Assembly (NCBI RefSeq): GCF_017308015.1
Contig: NZ_JAFKFW010000003.1
Location: 186,001-250,000 of the forward strand
Length of the DNA stretch: 64,000 nucleotides
Source: Allobosea sp.
GTDB lineage: Bacteria > Pseudomonadota > Alphaproteobacteria > Rhizobiales > Beijerinckiaceae
Direction of reading: 5' to 3'
Below the pieces are notes generated by a model that had not been told where the DNA came from, did not search any database, and was given only the letters and a program-made list of their open reading frames with translations. Numbering within the stretch: the first letter of the stretch is position 1; each line of letters starts with the position of its first letter. Shown here in pieces: positions 52,230 to 61,949 of the stretch. Made by a program: the position numbers and the translations under genes.

Positions 52230-53939
52230 TCAGTTCGCCTGGCGGCGCAGGAAGGCGGGGATTTCCAGATGGTCCTCCTCGCTGGAACGAGTCGGAGCGG
52301 CGCGGCCATGCGGGTCGAGCTGGCCCTGCGCCGGGCGCGAGGCCGGCTGCTGCTGCACGGGGCGGCGCATATACTCGGCATGCGCTGCGCTCGGCGCGGC
52401 CGCCTGCGGCATCGGGGCCTGCGGCATCTGGCGGACGGGTGCCGGGGCCGGAGCCATCTCGGCCTCCTCGTCCTTGCGACCGCCGAAGCCGACCGAGGCG
52501 AGGCGCTGCATCAGCGACATGCGCTTCTGCTCGACGGCGCTCGGGGGCTGCGGCGCAGCCTGGGCGCCGCGATGGGCGTTGAGCTGAGCCTGGCCGGGAG
52601 CCGGCAGATCCTCGACGCGCGGCATGCGGGTCGGGCGGACGACCGCGCGTTCCGGCATCGGCGGGATGAAGCTCTCGTCGAAATGCAGGCTCGGCTCGGC
52701 ATGATGGACGGGCTCGGGCGCCGGCGGAGCGGCCATCACCGGGCGCGGCTGCACCGGCTCGATGCGGATATCCTGCGCGACCTGGGCGACCGGAGCGGGC
52801 TCCGGCATCGGTGCGGGGACGACGCGGGCCGTCTCGATCACGGGCGCCGGCGGGGCGACCGGGCGGGCGGTGGCGACCGCGGCGTTGCTGCGCAGGCGGG
52901 CCTCGGCCTTCAGGCGCTCGGCGACCTGGGCGATGCGGGCCTCGGTGTCGTCGTTCTCGACCAGAGACGAGATCGGCTTGTCGATGCCGGTCGCGACGAC
53001 CGAGACGCGCACGGTGCCTTCCAGCGATTCGTCGAAGGTCGCGCCGACGATGATGTTGGCCTCGGAATCGACCTCCTCGCGGATGCGGGTGGCGGCCTCG
53101 TCGACCTCATAGAGCTTCATGTCGCGCCCGCCGGTGATCGAGATCAGCAGGCCGCGCGCGCCCTTCATCGAGACGTCGTCGAGCAGCGGGTTGTTGATCG
53201 CGGCCTGGGCCGCGGTCAGCGCGCGCTTCTCGCCCTGCGCCTCGCCGGTTCCCATCATCGCCTTGCCCATGCCGCGCATCACGGCGCGCACGTCGGCGAA
53301 GTCGAGATTGATCAGGCCGGGCCGGACCATCAGGTCGGTGATGCAGGCGACGCCCGAATAGAGCACCTGGTCGGCCATGCCGAAGGCATCGGCGAAGCCG
53401 GTGGTCTCGTTGGCGACGCGGAACAGGTTCTGGTTCGGGATGACGATCAGGGTGTCGACCGCCTCGTTCAGCTCGCCGATTCCGGCCTCCGCCATGCGCA
53501 TGCGGCGCTGGCCTTCGAACTGGAACGGCTTGGTCACGACGCCGACCGTCAGGATGCCCATGTCGCGGGCGCCCCGGGCGATCGCGGGCGCGGCGCCGGT
53601 GCCGGTGCCGCCGCCCATGCCGGCGGTGATGAACACCATGTGGGCGCCCGCCAGATGGTCACGGATCTCGTCGATGACCTCTTCGGCCGCCGCGCGGCCG
53701 ACTTCCGGCTGCGAGCCGGCGCCGAGGCCCTCGGTGACCTGCAGGCCCATCTGCACGATGCGCGAGGCGCGCGACAGGGCGAGAGCCTGTGCGTCGGTGT
53801 TGGCGACGACGAAATCGACGCCGTCGAGGCCGGCCTCGATCATGTTGTTGACCGCATTGCCGCCAGCGCCGCCGACGCCGAACACCGTGATCCGGGGCTT
53901 CAGTTCCCGGATGTCCGGGGCTTGCAGATTCATCGCCAT
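52230..53939 (-). CDS. ftsZ: Cell division GTPase FtsZ
   Basis: Tubulin homologue forming the Z-ring. 569 residues. GTP-binding [15 protein letters not shown] near 20-34, tubulin signature GMGGGTGTG at 107-115, and [11 protein letters not shown]. After the core (about residue 320) come 240 residues of Pro/Ala-rich linker and a conserved C-terminal peptide [12 protein letters not shown] that binds FtsA and other partners. The long linker is usual in Hyphomicrobiales. Start ATG has AGAGG at good spacing. Ends with a terminator. Confidence 0.97.
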   Translation of the reverse strand: MAMNLQAPDIRELKPRITVFGVGGAGGNAVNNMIEAGLDGVDFVVANTDAQALALSRASRIVQMGLQVTEGLGAGSQPEVGRAAAEEVIDEIRDHLAGAHMVFITAGMGGGTGTGAAPAIARGARDMGILTVGVVTKPFQFEGQRRMRMAEAGIGELNEAVDTLIVIPNQNLFRVANETTGFADAFGMADQVLYSGVACITDLMVRPGLINLDFADVRAVMRGMGKAMMGTGEAQGEKRALTAAQAAINNPLLDDVSMKGARGLLISITGGRDMKLYEVDEAATRIREEVDSEANIIVGATFDESLEGTVRVSVVATGIDKPISSLVENDDTEARIAQVAERLKAEARLRSNAAVATARPVAPPAPVIETARVVPAPMPEPAPVAQVAQDIRIEPVQPRPVMAAPPAPEPVHHAEPSLHFDESFIPPMPERAVVRPTRMPRVEDLPAPGQAQLNAHRGAQAAPQPPSAVEQKRMSLMQRLASVGFGGRKDEEAEMAPAPAPVRQMPQAPMPQAAAPSAAHAEYMRRPVQQQPASRPAQGQLDPHGRAAPTRSSEEDHLEIPAFLRRQAN

Positions 53940-54066
53940 GGTTGCCTCTTTTGATCCCTTGTCCGGCGCCTGGCGGGAGCCGTCCCGATTGCTACGTTTG
54001 ACGCCGTGGCCCGCCCTTTCGAACGGACCCTACTCACTCAATTCTCGACCCTGGCTCGCGCCGGGG

Positions 54067-55398
54067 TCAGAAACTGTCCTTCAGCCACCGCCCGACACGC
54101 GAGAAATAGCCGTCCGTCCCGGTCATCAGCGAGCGCCCGCTGATGGCGCGCGGCTCGAAATGCTCGACATGGGCGACCTGCGGATAGACCAGCAGGCCGA
54201 CTGCCGCCGCGAAGGCCGGGCCCTTGCCGGCTTCCGGCAAACCCTTGATCCCGAGCGGGCGCCCGGTGCGGACCTGGCCGCCGAGGATGCGCCGCGCCAC
54301 TTCCGGCAGGCCGGTGAGCTGGCAGGCGCCGCCGGTGAGGACGACGCGCCGCCCGGCCTGGGCCGAGAAGCCGGCATTGTTCAGCCGGTCGCGCACCAGT
54401 TCGAGGATCTCCTCGACGCGCGGCTTGATGATCCTGACCAGATGCGACTTGGCGAGATGGTTCGGCATGTCGCGCTCGTCGTCGTCGACCTGCGGCACCG
54501 CGATCATGTCGCGCTCGTCGGAGGCGCTCGAAATGCAGGAGCCGTGCAGCGTCTTCAACCGCTCGGCCGCCGAGACGCGGGTCGAAAGGCCGCGCGCCAC
54601 GTCCATGGTGATGTGATTGCCGCCGACCGCGATCGCGTCGGCATGGACGAGATGCCCGCCCGAGAACACGCCGAGCGAGGTCGAGCCGCCGCCGAGATCG
54701 ACGAGGACGACGCCCATCTCCGATTCGTCGTCGACGAGGACCGAGAGGCCGGAGGCGTAGGGGGTCGCGACCACCGCCTCGACTTCGAGATGGCAACGCT
54801 CGACCGCGAGCATGACGTTGCGTGCCGCCGCCGCCTCGCTGGCGACGACATGCATGTCGACCGAGAGCTTGCCGCCGATCAGCCCGCGCGGATCGAGCAC
54901 GCCCGGCACGCCGTCCAGCGCATAGCCGGTCGGCAGGGCATGGAGCACGGCCTTGCCGGGGCGCAGGGCGTGGGTCGCGGCAGTCGCGAGCACGCGCTTC
55001 ACATCGGCATCGCCGACCGAGCCGGAGCGCAGGTCGACGCTGGCGGCATAATGCTGCGAGCCGATGCGCCCGCCGGTCAGGTTGACGATGACCGACTGCA
55101 CCTCGACCTTGGCCATGCGCTCGGCCGCATCGACCGCAGCCCGGATGGCGCGCTCGGCGCTTTCGAGATCGACGATCGCGCCGCCCTTCAGGCCGAGCGA
55201 GCGCTGGTGGCCGATGCCGATGATGCGGGCGACATGGGTGCGCCCGCGCAGCCGCTCGTTGGTCTCGGCCGGGCTGAGCTCGGCGATCAGGCAGACGACC
55301 TTGCTGGTGCCGATGTCGAGAATCGACAAGGTCGCGCTCTTGCGCGACGACAGCGGACGCATCCGGGGAGTCAGGCCCTGGGAGGTGACGTGGTTCAC
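54067..55398 (-). CDS. ftsA: Cell division protein FtsA
   Basis: Actin-like ATPase that anchors FtsZ to the membrane. 443 residues. ILDIGTSKVVCLIAEL (phosphate-1), LVDLGGGSTSLGVFSGG (phosphate-2), VVLTGGACQLTGLPEVA (adenosine motif) and a C-terminal amphipathic helix GYFSRVGRWLKDSF. The start is GTG, overlapping the ftsQ stop by four bases (GTGA). The N-terminus is extended by about 20 residues relative to E. coli. Confidence 0.96.
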   Translation of the reverse strand: MNHVTSQGLTPRMRPLSSRKSATLSILDIGTSKVVCLIAELSPAETNERLRGRTHVARIIGIGHQRSLGLKGGAIVDLESAERAIRAAVDAAERMAKVEVQSVIVNLTGGRIGSQHYAASVDLRSGSVGDADVKRVLATAATHALRPGKAVLHALPTGYALDGVPGVLDPRGLIGGKLSVDMHVVASEAAAARNVMLAVERCHLEVEAVVATPYASGLSVLVDDESEMGVVLVDLGGGSTSLGVFSGGHLVHADAIAVGGNHITMDVARGLSTRVSAAERLKTLHGSCISSASDERDMIAVPQVDDDERDMPNHLAKSHLVRIIKPRVEEILELVRDRLNNAGFSAQAGRRVVLTGGACQLTGLPEVARRILGGQVRTGRPLGIKGLPEAGKGPAFAAAVGLLVYPQVAHVEHFEPRAISGRSLMTGTDGYFSRVGRWLKDSF

Positions 55399-56357
55399 GC
55401 CTCGCCTCCCTTCTTCTTGGCCTTGCTCTTGAGCTGGTCGGCGCGTGCCGCGGCCGCCTCCTCCGAAAGCCGCATGGTCACCCGGTCGGGCTGGCGCAGA
55501 TCGATGGCGAGCACGTCCTTCTCGAGGATGCGGTAATCGCTCTCCAGCGACACGAGGCGCTGCACCGCGGCCTCCGGCTTGGTTTCGGGCAAGCGCACAT
55601 CCATGCCGTTGTCGAGTTTCAGGTTCCAGCGGCGCCCGGAAACGAGCGTCGCGGCGCGGATATGCTGGGCGAAGGGACCGGCCTTGCTGCGCAGAGCCAG
55701 ATATTCGGCAGCACGATTATTGGCGTCCTTGCCGACGACCAGCGGCAGATAGGCGAAACGACCGTCATCCATCTTGTCGATCACCGTGCCGTCGGCCGCG
55801 ATCACGAAGAGCTCGCCCTTCACCTGCCAGAGCGCATAGGGCTCGCGCTCGGTGAGCGCGATCGAGACCTCGCCCGGATAGAGCTTGCGGACGGCGGCCT
55901 CGCGAATCAGCGGCGTCGCCTCGAGCTGCTTGCGGGCCTCGTCGGCATCGAAGAACACCAGCGAGGTCTTCGAATCGATGCCGGCCGCGACCAGGACCTC
56001 CTGTTCGGACAGCCCCGCGAGGCCGGAGATGGTGATGCGGTCGATGCCGAAGCCGAGCGCCCGCGCGAACATGTGGCGCGGCTCACCGTAGTTGTCCTGC
56101 ATGGTCTGCCAGTGGCCGCCGAGCACGAAACCGCTGCCGAGGCTGAGCGTGAGGAAGCCGAGCGCCAGCCAGGTGCCGAGGCCCTGCGGCAGGCGCTGTG
56201 CCAGCGGCACCGCGATGGCGCTGCGGCGCGAGCGGCGCATCCAGCGGCTCTGGCGCTGCTCGCCCACCAGCAACTGGGGGGCGGCATGTGCGACCGGGAG
56301 CCGGGAGAGTGGCCGGGCAGGCGCGAAACGGGGCATGGCAACGGTTTTCGCCGACAT
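55395..56357 (-). CDS. ftsQ: Cell division protein FtsQ
   Basis: Bitopic protein linking the Z-ring to septal synthesis. 320 residues from the ATG at 56357 (a longer frame enters ddl). A basic cytosolic N-terminus (about 1-65) precedes the transmembrane segment LALGFLTLSLGSGFVLGGHW, then the POTRA domain FGIDRITISGLAGLSEQEVLVAAGI. The C-terminus is lysine-rich. It overlaps ftsA by four bases and follows ddl by five. Confidence 0.93.
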   Translation of the reverse strand: MSAKTVAMPRFAPARPLSRLPVAHAAPQLLVGEQRQSRWMRRSRRSAIAVPLAQRLPQGLGTWLALGFLTLSLGSGFVLGGHWQTMQDNYGEPRHMFARALGFGIDRITISGLAGLSEQEVLVAAGIDSKTSLVFFDADEARKQLEATPLIREAAVRKLYPGEVSIALTEREPYALWQVKGELFVIAADGTVIDKMDDGRFAYLPLVVGKDANNRAAEYLALRSKAGPFAQHIRAATLVSGRRWNLKLDNGMDVRLPETKPEAAVQRLVSLESDYRILEKDVLAIDLRQPDRVTMRLSEEAAAARADQLKSKAKKKGGEA

Positions 56358-56362
56358 CGCTT

Positions 56363-57277
56363 TCACCGATCGAGGGAGGCGTCCTCCACCATCCATTTGA
56401 CGAGCTCACCGAAATCCAGGCCCGCATGGGCAGCCAACTCGGGCACCAGGCTGGTTTCGGTCATACCGGGCTGCGTATTGACCTCCAGCCAGACGAGCGT
56501 GTCGCTCTCGTCGTGGTAACGGAAGTCAGATCGGCTGACGCCCCGGCATCCGATTGCTTGATGCGCCGTTAACGCACACTCTTCGATCTGCTGGTAAATT
56601 TTCGGTAAAATTTGAGCCGGACAGATGTGGATCGAGCCGCCTTTCGCGTACTTCGCGTCGTAGTCGTAAAACTCGCCGGTTGCGGCTTGTATTTCGGTCA
56701 CACCGAGGCTGCGGTCGCCCATCACGGCGCAGGTCAGTTCGCGTCCGGCGATGAAGGTTTCGGCCAGCAGCATCTCGCCGCAAGGCCAGTCCGGCCGGGC
56801 GATTTCCTGCGGCGGATGCTCCCTGTCCTTCTTCACGATCACGACGCCGACGGAGGAGCCCTCGTCGATCGGCTTCAGCACATAAGGCGGCGGCAGGACA
56901 TGCTTCTTGGCGGCCGCGAATCGCGAGACGTTGACGCCGTGGGCGACCGGCACGCCAGCCGCCTTCACCACCGTCTTCGCCCGGTCCTTGCGGATTGCCA
57001 GCGCCGAGGCGAGCACGCCGGAATGGCTGTAGGGAATGCGCAGGATCTCCAGCACGCCCTGAATCGTGCCGTCCTCGCCGAAGCGGCCATGCAGGGCGTT
57101 GAAGGCGACATCGGGCTTCAGCTTCGCCAGCACCTCGGCGATGTCGCGTTGCACGTCGACGCGGGTGACGCGGTAGCCGACGCCCTCCAGCGCCCGCGCG
57201 CAGGCCGCGCCGCTGTTGAGGCTGACCTCACGCTCGACGGACCATCCGCCCATCAGCACTGCAACATGTCTGGTCAT
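56363..57277 (-). CDS. ddl: D-alanine--D-alanine ligase
   Basis: Makes D-Ala-D-Ala for peptidoglycan. 304 residues, ATP-grasp fold: [17 protein letters not shown] at the start, [25 protein letters not shown] near 60-84, [15 protein letters not shown] near 135, and [18 protein letters not shown] near 270. DdlB-type by its place before ftsQ. Confidence 0.95.
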   Translation of the reverse strand: MTRHVAVLMGGWSVEREVSLNSGAACARALEGVGYRVTRVDVQRDIAEVLAKLKPDVAFNALHGRFGEDGTIQGVLEILRIPYSHSGVLASALAIRKDRAKTVVKAAGVPVAHGVNVSRFAAAKKHVLPPPYVLKPIDEGSSVGVVIVKKDREHPPQEIARPDWPCGEMLLAETFIAGRELTCAVMGDRSLGVTEIQAATGEFYDYDAKYAKGGSIHICPAQILPKIYQQIEECALTAHQAIGCRGVSRSDFRYHDESDTLVWLEVNTQPGMTETSLVPELAAHAGLDFGELVKWMVEDASLDR

Positions 57278-57397
57278 CGACGCTTCGCTCCTGCGATGCG
57301 TCCAACCTCGTTAAACTTGGTTAACGGGGAGTTAACCATGACGGGCATGGCGTTCAGAGGGGGCGTCGGCGCCGCCTCTGAACCCGCGTGAACTCCG

Positions 57398-57907
57398 CTA
57401 CGGCCGGGCCTCGCCGATCTTGGCGAGGAGGCGCCTGAGTTGCGCCCGCTCCTCTCCCGAGAGCGCACTGACCAGCCGCTCCTCGGTCGCGACATGGCTG
57501 ACGACGATTCGGTCCGCCAGCGCGAAGCCGGTCTCGGTCAGCACGATCCTCAGCGCCCGGCGATCGGAAGGGTCGGCCTGCCGCTCGATCAGCCCGCGCT
57601 TCTGCAACCTGTCGAGCCGGTTGGTCATCGCCGAGGTCGAGATCATCATGTCCTCGGCCAGTTCGGAGGGCGACAGCGCCCGCCCCCTGCCCTGCCGCCT
57701 GAGCGTCAGCAGCACGTCGAACCCGGCTAGATCAAGAGTGTCTCCGGCGAGGTTGGCGGAGACCCCGTCACGGACGCGATCGGCCGCACGCCAGAGATCG
57801 CCGCAGACGCCCATGACGCTCGTATCGAGATCGGGCCGCTCCCGCCGCCATTGCGCCAGGATGGAATCCATCGAGCCGCCCTGCACGTCCCGGCGCTCTT
57901 GACTCAT
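57398..57907 (-). CDS. MarR-family regulator
   Basis: 169 residues. The winged helix is clear: LSPSELAEDMMISTSAMTNRLDRLQKRGLIERQADPSDRRALRIVLTETG. Upstream helices form the dimer arm. The ATG follows GGGGC; a downstream ATG (M-D-S-I-L) is possible. Divergent from a nitroreductase-like gene, with overlapping A+T-rich palindromes between them, the usual MarR target layout. Confidence 0.88.
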   Translation of the reverse strand: MSQERRDVQGGSMDSILAQWRRERPDLDTSVMGVCGDLWRAADRVRDGVSANLAGDTLDLAGFDVLLTLRRQGRGRALSPSELAEDMMISTSAMTNRLDRLQKRGLIERQADPSDRRALRIVLTETGFALADRIVVSHVATEERLVSALSGEERAQLRRLLAKIGEARP

Positions 57908-57933
57908 TTTAATGCCCCGCCTAATTACACGAC

Positions 57934-57954
57934 ATCAAATAATTTGATATCAAA
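57934..57954. promoter_or_regulatory. Overlapping palindromes, probable MarR operator
   Basis: ATCAAAT-A-ATTTGAT (57934-57948) and TTTGATATCAAA (57943-57954) overlap. Both are perfect, very A+T-rich in this genome, and lie between the divergent marR and nitroreductase genes; they resemble classic MarR-family sites. Confidence 0.65.
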
Positions 57955-58018
57955 ATATCTGACTTCGAATCACAATATCACCCGCCCCCTTGAGGGCAAG
58001 CTGCGCGGACATCCTGTC

Positions 58019-58603
58019 ATGGAACAGAGGATCGCCAATTTCCCGATCGATCCGGTCTTTCTCGACCGCTGGTCGCCCCGCGCCTTCCAGCCCGAAGAGA
58101 TCGATCAGCACGCCCTGCTGACAATGCTCGAGGCCGCACGCTGGGCGCCTTCCGCCTTTAACGAGCAGCCCTGGCGGTTCCTCTACGCCCTGCGCGGCGA
58201 CGCGCACTGGCCGGAATTCCTGGCCTCGCTCGACGATTTCAACCGCGGCTGGGCGCAGAACGCGGCGGCGCTCGTCTTCGTGTTGTCGGATGCCGGCGCC
58301 GCTGCGGCCGATGCGCAGGCGCGATCTCCGGCGCTGCGCAGCTTCGACACGGGCGCGGCCTGGTCGCTGCTCGCCCTTCAAGCCACACGGCTCGGCTATC
58401 ACGCCCACGCCATGGCGGGGCTCGAATACGATGTCGCGCGCCGCAACCTCGCCGTGCCCGGCCGCTTCCGCATCGAGATCGCCGTCGCGATCGGCCGCCG
58501 CGGCCCGCCCGACCTCCTGCCTCCGGGTCTCCGCGAGCGCGAACAGCCGAGTCTGCGCCGTCCCCTCGCGGAAACCGCCTTTGCCGGCCCTTTCCCCGCC
58601 TGA
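58019..58603 (+). CDS. Nitroreductase-family flavoprotein
   Basis: 194 residues. RWSPRAFQPEEIDQHALLTMLEAARWAPSAFNEQPWRFLYA is the FMN-binding start of the nitroreductase fold (R-S-R-F, A-P-S, N-Q-P-W motifs). No NADPH motif is certain. The ATG is the first in-frame one after the operator region and has a weak ribosome-binding site. Divergently controlled by the MarR gene; likely reduces quinones, nitroaromatics or a native electrophile. Confidence 0.85.
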   Translation: MEQRIANFPIDPVFLDRWSPRAFQPEEIDQHALLTMLEAARWAPSAFNEQPWRFLYALRGDAHWPEFLASLDDFNRGWAQNAAALVFVLSDAGAAAADAQARSPALRSFDTGAAWSLLALQATRLGYHAHAMAGLEYDVARRNLAVPGRFRIEIAVAIGRRGPPDLLPPGLREREQPSLRRPLAETAFAGPFPA

Positions 58604-58639
58604 CAGCCCCGTGACCATCATCCCGCTTGGGAGCCCGCC

Positions 58640-59533
58640 ATGTCGCTAAGCCTCAACAGAGTCCTGCTGACGACGGTCCTCGTGCCCTGCATCTGGGGCA
58701 CGACCTACATCATCTTCACCCAGACGCTGCCGGTCGATCATCCGCTGCTCGTCGGCGCGCTGCGGGCCCTGCCCGCCGGATTGCTGCTGATGGCGCTCGG
58801 CCCCGGCCTGCCGCCGCGCGACAAGCTGCTGCCGCTGGCGGCACTCGGCCTCGCCAATATCGGCATCTTCTTCGCCTTGCTCTTCGTCAGCGCGGCGCGC
58901 CTGCCCGGCGGACTTGCCGCCACCGTCGGCTCGACCCAGCCCCTGATCGTCGGCCTGCTCGCCTGGCCCCTGCTCCGCCGGCGTCCGGGGCGCGGGCAGA
59001 TTCTGGCAGCGCTCGCCGGCCTCGTCGGCGTCGCCCTCCTGGTGCTCGATCCGCATGCCAAGCCCGATGCGCTCGGCATCGTCGCCGGCCTCCTGAGCGC
59101 CGCCTCGATGGCGACCGGCACCGTATTGATCGAGCGCTGGGGCAAGATGGGTTCGCCGCTCGCGATCGCGGCCTGGCAGCTCACGCTCGGCGGCCTGATC
59201 CTGTTGCCGGTCGCGCTGATCGTCGAAGGCCCGCCGCCGCTGCCGAGCGCCCTGAACGGGATCGGCCTGACCTATCTCGTGCTGGTCGGCACGGCCCTGA
59301 GCTATTGGCTCTGGATCAGGGGCATCACCACGCTGGGCGCCGGCGTCGCCTTCCTCGGGCTGCTCAGCCCGACCATGGCGACGCTTCTGGGAGCGCTGCT
59401 GCTGGGCGAATGGCTGAGCCCGCTCCAGTTCCTGGGCATCGCGATCGTGCTCGGCTCGACGATCGTCGGGATGGTCCTCTCGCGCCGCCGCGCCTCGGCA
59501 GTGACGGCTACGCCGCAACCCCGAGCCGCTTGA
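58640..59533 (+). CDS. EamA/DMT-family exporter
   Basis: 297 residues, ten helices in two EamA repeats (about 8-140 and 150-285). [18 protein letters not shown] at the start and a second [10 protein letters not shown] turn are typical. GGGAG lies six bases before ATG. It sits 36 bases after the nitroreductase gene, so probably in its operon under MarR control. Substrate unknown. Its last 26 bases overlap the convergent murB gene. Confidence 0.85.
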   Translation: MSLSLNRVLLTTVLVPCIWGTTYIIFTQTLPVDHPLLVGALRALPAGLLLMALGPGLPPRDKLLPLAALGLANIGIFFALLFVSAARLPGGLAATVGSTQPLIVGLLAWPLLRRRPGRGQILAALAGLVGVALLVLDPHAKPDALGIVAGLLSAASMATGTVLIERWGKMGSPLAIAAWQLTLGGLILLPVALIVEGPPPLPSALNGIGLTYLVLVGTALSYWLWIRGITTLGAGVAFLGLLSPTMATLLGALLLGEWLSPLQFLGIAIVLGSTIVGMVLSRRRASAVTATPQPRAA

Positions 59534-60434
59534 TCTCCCACTGGAGCTCGAAGCCGGAACTCTCCTTGACCCGGCGGCGAACCTCCTCGCCGAGCCCCTC
59601 GATATCGGCGGCCGTCGCGCCGCCGGTGTTGATCAGGAAGTTGCAGTGCATCTCCGAGACCTGCGCCCCGCCGACGCGCAGGCCACGGCAGCCGGCGGCG
59701 TCGATCAGCTTCCAGGCCTTGCCGCCTTCGGGATTCTTGAAGGTCGAGCCGCCGGTGCGCTCCTTGATCGGTTGCGCCGCCTCGCGGGCGGAGGTCACGC
59801 GGTCCATCTCGGCGAGGATTTCCGCCTGATCGCCCGGCCGGCCCTGGAACAGGGCGGAGGTGAAGATGATGCCGCGGGTCGATTCCGCGCTGTTGCGATA
59901 GGTGAAGCCCATTTCGGCATGGGAGAGCGTCACGATCTCGCCCTTGCGGGTGACGCCGCGCGCCGAGACCAGCACGTCGGTCGTCTCGCCGCCATGGGCG
60001 CCGGCATTCATGCGTAGCGCCCCGCCGATCGAGCCGGGGATGCCGCGATAGAAGGCCAGCCCGTCGAGCGAGGCATCGGCCGCGGCGCGAGCGACCTTGA
60101 CGTCCGGCACGGCCGTGCCGGCACGCAGCCGGTCGCCGCTCTCCAGCGCGATCTCGCCGAAAGCCTTGCCGCCGAGTCTGACCACGACGCCGGGAATGCC
60201 GCCATCGCGCACGATCAGATTGGAGCCGAGGCCGATCACCGTGACCGGAACGTCCTCCGGCAGCTTCGACAGCAGATAGGCGAGGTCGTCGTCATCAGCC
60301 GGCGTGAACAGGATCTGCGCCGGGCCGCCGACACGGAACCAGGTCAGGCCCGAAAGCTCCTGATTGGCAAGAAGCCGGCCCCGCAGGTCGGGAGCCGAGG
60401 CGCGGATATCGGAAGAGAGGTCTGCGAAGGGCAT
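59508..60434 (-). CDS. murB: UDP-N-acetylenolpyruvoylglucosamine reductase
   Basis: FAD enzyme reducing enolpyruvyl-UDP-GlcNAc to UDP-MurNAc. 308 residues. [15 protein letters not shown] near 30, [43 protein letters not shown] and the catalytic [21 protein letters not shown]. Its 3' end overlaps the eamA gene on the other strand by 26 bases. Confidence 0.96.
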   Translation of the reverse strand: MPFADLSSDIRASAPDLRGRLLANQELSGLTWFRVGGPAQILFTPADDDDLAYLLSKLPEDVPVTVIGLGSNLIVRDGGIPGVVVRLGGKAFGEIALESGDRLRAGTAVPDVKVARAAADASLDGLAFYRGIPGSIGGALRMNAGAHGGETTDVLVSARGVTRKGEIVTLSHAEMGFTYRNSAESTRGIIFTSALFQGRPGDQAEILAEMDRVTSAREAAQPIKERTGGSTFKNPEGGKAWKLIDAAGCRGLRVGGAQVSEMHCNFLINTGGATAADIEGLGEEVRRRVKESSGFELQWEIKRLGVAA

Positions 60435-60474
60435 GGCGTCGCTTTAGAGCATGATGGTCCGGGACGAAACTGCC

Positions 60475-60505
60475 CGTCATGCTCGGCTCAGGCCCGAGCA
60501 TGACG
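60475..60505. repeat. GCTCGGG hairpin repeat, copy 2
   Basis: CGTCATGCTCGG/CCGAGCATGACG, perfect 12-bp stem with a seven-base loop, in the 93-base murB-murC gap. Same motif as the hairpin at 44465. It may affect transcript processing or termination between murC and murB. Confidence 0.6.
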
Positions 60506-60527
60506 GCGCAATTGCGGCGTGTCCGGC

Positions 60528-61934
60528 TTACCCCTTCAGCGCCGCCAGTTCCCCCGGCAGCGCGTAGGCCCATTGCGTGATGTTGCCGGCGCCCAAACAG
60601 ACGACATAGTCGCCAGGCCCCGCCAGCTCCGCCACCATGCCGGCGAGCTTGTCGGAAGCTTCCAGCGGCAGTGCATGGCGGTGGCCCCGCGCCCTGATGC
60701 CGGCGACCAGCGAATCGCGGTCGGCGCCGGCGATCGGCGCCTCGCCGGCCGCATAGGTATCGGCCACGATCACCGTGTCGGCATCGTTGAAGCAGGCGGC
60801 GAAATCGTCGAACAGGCTCGACAGGCGCGTGTAGCGATGCGGCTGGACGATCGCGATCACCTTGTTCTTGGTCGAGGCGCGGGCGGCCTTGAGCACCGCG
60901 GCGATCTCGACCGGATGGTGGCCGTAATCGTCGAAGATCAGCGCGCCATTCCACTCGCCGGTCTTGGTGAAGCGGCGTTTCACGCCGCCGAAACCGGCCA
61001 GCGCCTCGCGGATGCGCGGCACGGGGATGCCGAGATCATAGGCGACCGCGATCGCAGCCGTGGCGTTCAGCGCGTTGTGATGGCCGGGCATCGGCATCAC
61101 GAGGTCGCGGATCACCTCGTCGCGGCCGGTCTTGCGGTCGCGGATCAGCAGCGTGAACCTGGCCTGCCCGCCCGAGAGGTCGATGTCGATCAGGCGGAAA
61201 TCGGCCTGCGGGTTCTCGCCATAGGTGACGACGCGGCGGTCGGTGATCTGGCCGACGAGCCCCTGCACGGTCGGATGGTCGATGCACATCACAGCGAAGC
61301 CGTAGAACGGCAGGTTCTCGACGAAGGAGCGGAACGCCGCCTTGATCGCGTCGAAGGTGCCGAAATGGTCGAGATGCTCGGGATCGATATTGGTGACGAT
61401 CGCGACATCGGCCGGGAGCTTCAGGAAGGTGCCGTCCGACTCGTCGGCCTCGACCACCATCCAGTCGCTCTCGCCCATGCGGGCATTGGTGCCGTAGGCG
61501 TTGATGATGCCGCCGTTGATCACGGTCGGGTCGAGCCCGCCCTTCTCCAGCAGCGTCGCGACCAGCGAGGTCGTGGTCGTCTTGCCATGGGTGCCGGCGA
61601 TGGCGACACAGCTCTTCAGGCGCATCAGCTCGGCCAGCATCTCGGCGCGGCGCACCACCGGCAGGCGCTTCTCGCGCGCGGCGAGCAACTCCGGATTGTC
61701 GCGCTTGATCGCGGTCGAGACCACGACGACCTCGGCCTCGCCGAGATTCTCCGCCTTGTGGCCGACGAAGGTGGTGATGCCCTTGTCGGCGAGGCGCTTG
61801 ACGTTGGCGCCGTCGGAGGCGTCCGAGCCCTGCACCTTGTAGCCGAGATTGTGCAGCACCTCGGCGATCCCGGACATGCCGATGCCGCCGATGCCGACGA
61901 AATGGATGGAGCCGAGCTTCGGCGGCAGCTTCAT
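60528..61934 (-). CDS. murC: UDP-N-acetylmuramate--L-alanine ligase
   Basis: Adds L-Ala to UDP-MurNAc with ATP. 468 residues. N-terminal [15 protein letters not shown] near 12-26, ATP loop [13 protein letters not shown] near 114, [13 protein letters not shown] and FQPHRYTR-like [13 protein letters not shown]. Lies 15 bases after murG; followed by the hairpin repeat and murB. Confidence 0.96.
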   Translation of the reverse strand: MKLPPKLGSIHFVGIGGIGMSGIAEVLHNLGYKVQGSDASDGANVKRLADKGITTFVGHKAENLGEAEVVVVSTAIKRDNPELLAAREKRLPVVRRAEMLAELMRLKSCVAIAGTHGKTTTTSLVATLLEKGGLDPTVINGGIINAYGTNARMGESDWMVVEADESDGTFLKLPADVAIVTNIDPEHLDHFGTFDAIKAAFRSFVENLPFYGFAVMCIDHPTVQGLVGQITDRRVVTYGENPQADFRLIDIDLSGGQARFTLLIRDRKTGRDEVIRDLVMPMPGHHNALNATAAIAVAYDLGIPVPRIREALAGFGGVKRRFTKTGEWNGALIFDDYGHHPVEIAAVLKAARASTKNKVIAIVQPHRYTRLSSLFDDFAACFNDADTVIVADTYAAGEAPIAGADRDSLVAGIRARGHRHALPLEASDKLAGMVAELAGPGDYVVCLGAGNITQWAYALPGELAALKG

Positions 61935-61949
61935 GGTCCTGGAATCCTG

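Noticed and set aside
52269-53954. 561-codon plus-strand frame opposite ftsZ
   Set aside because: Antisense shadow of ftsZ and its low-complexity linker, with His/Arg/Leu/Gly-rich composition and no family motif.
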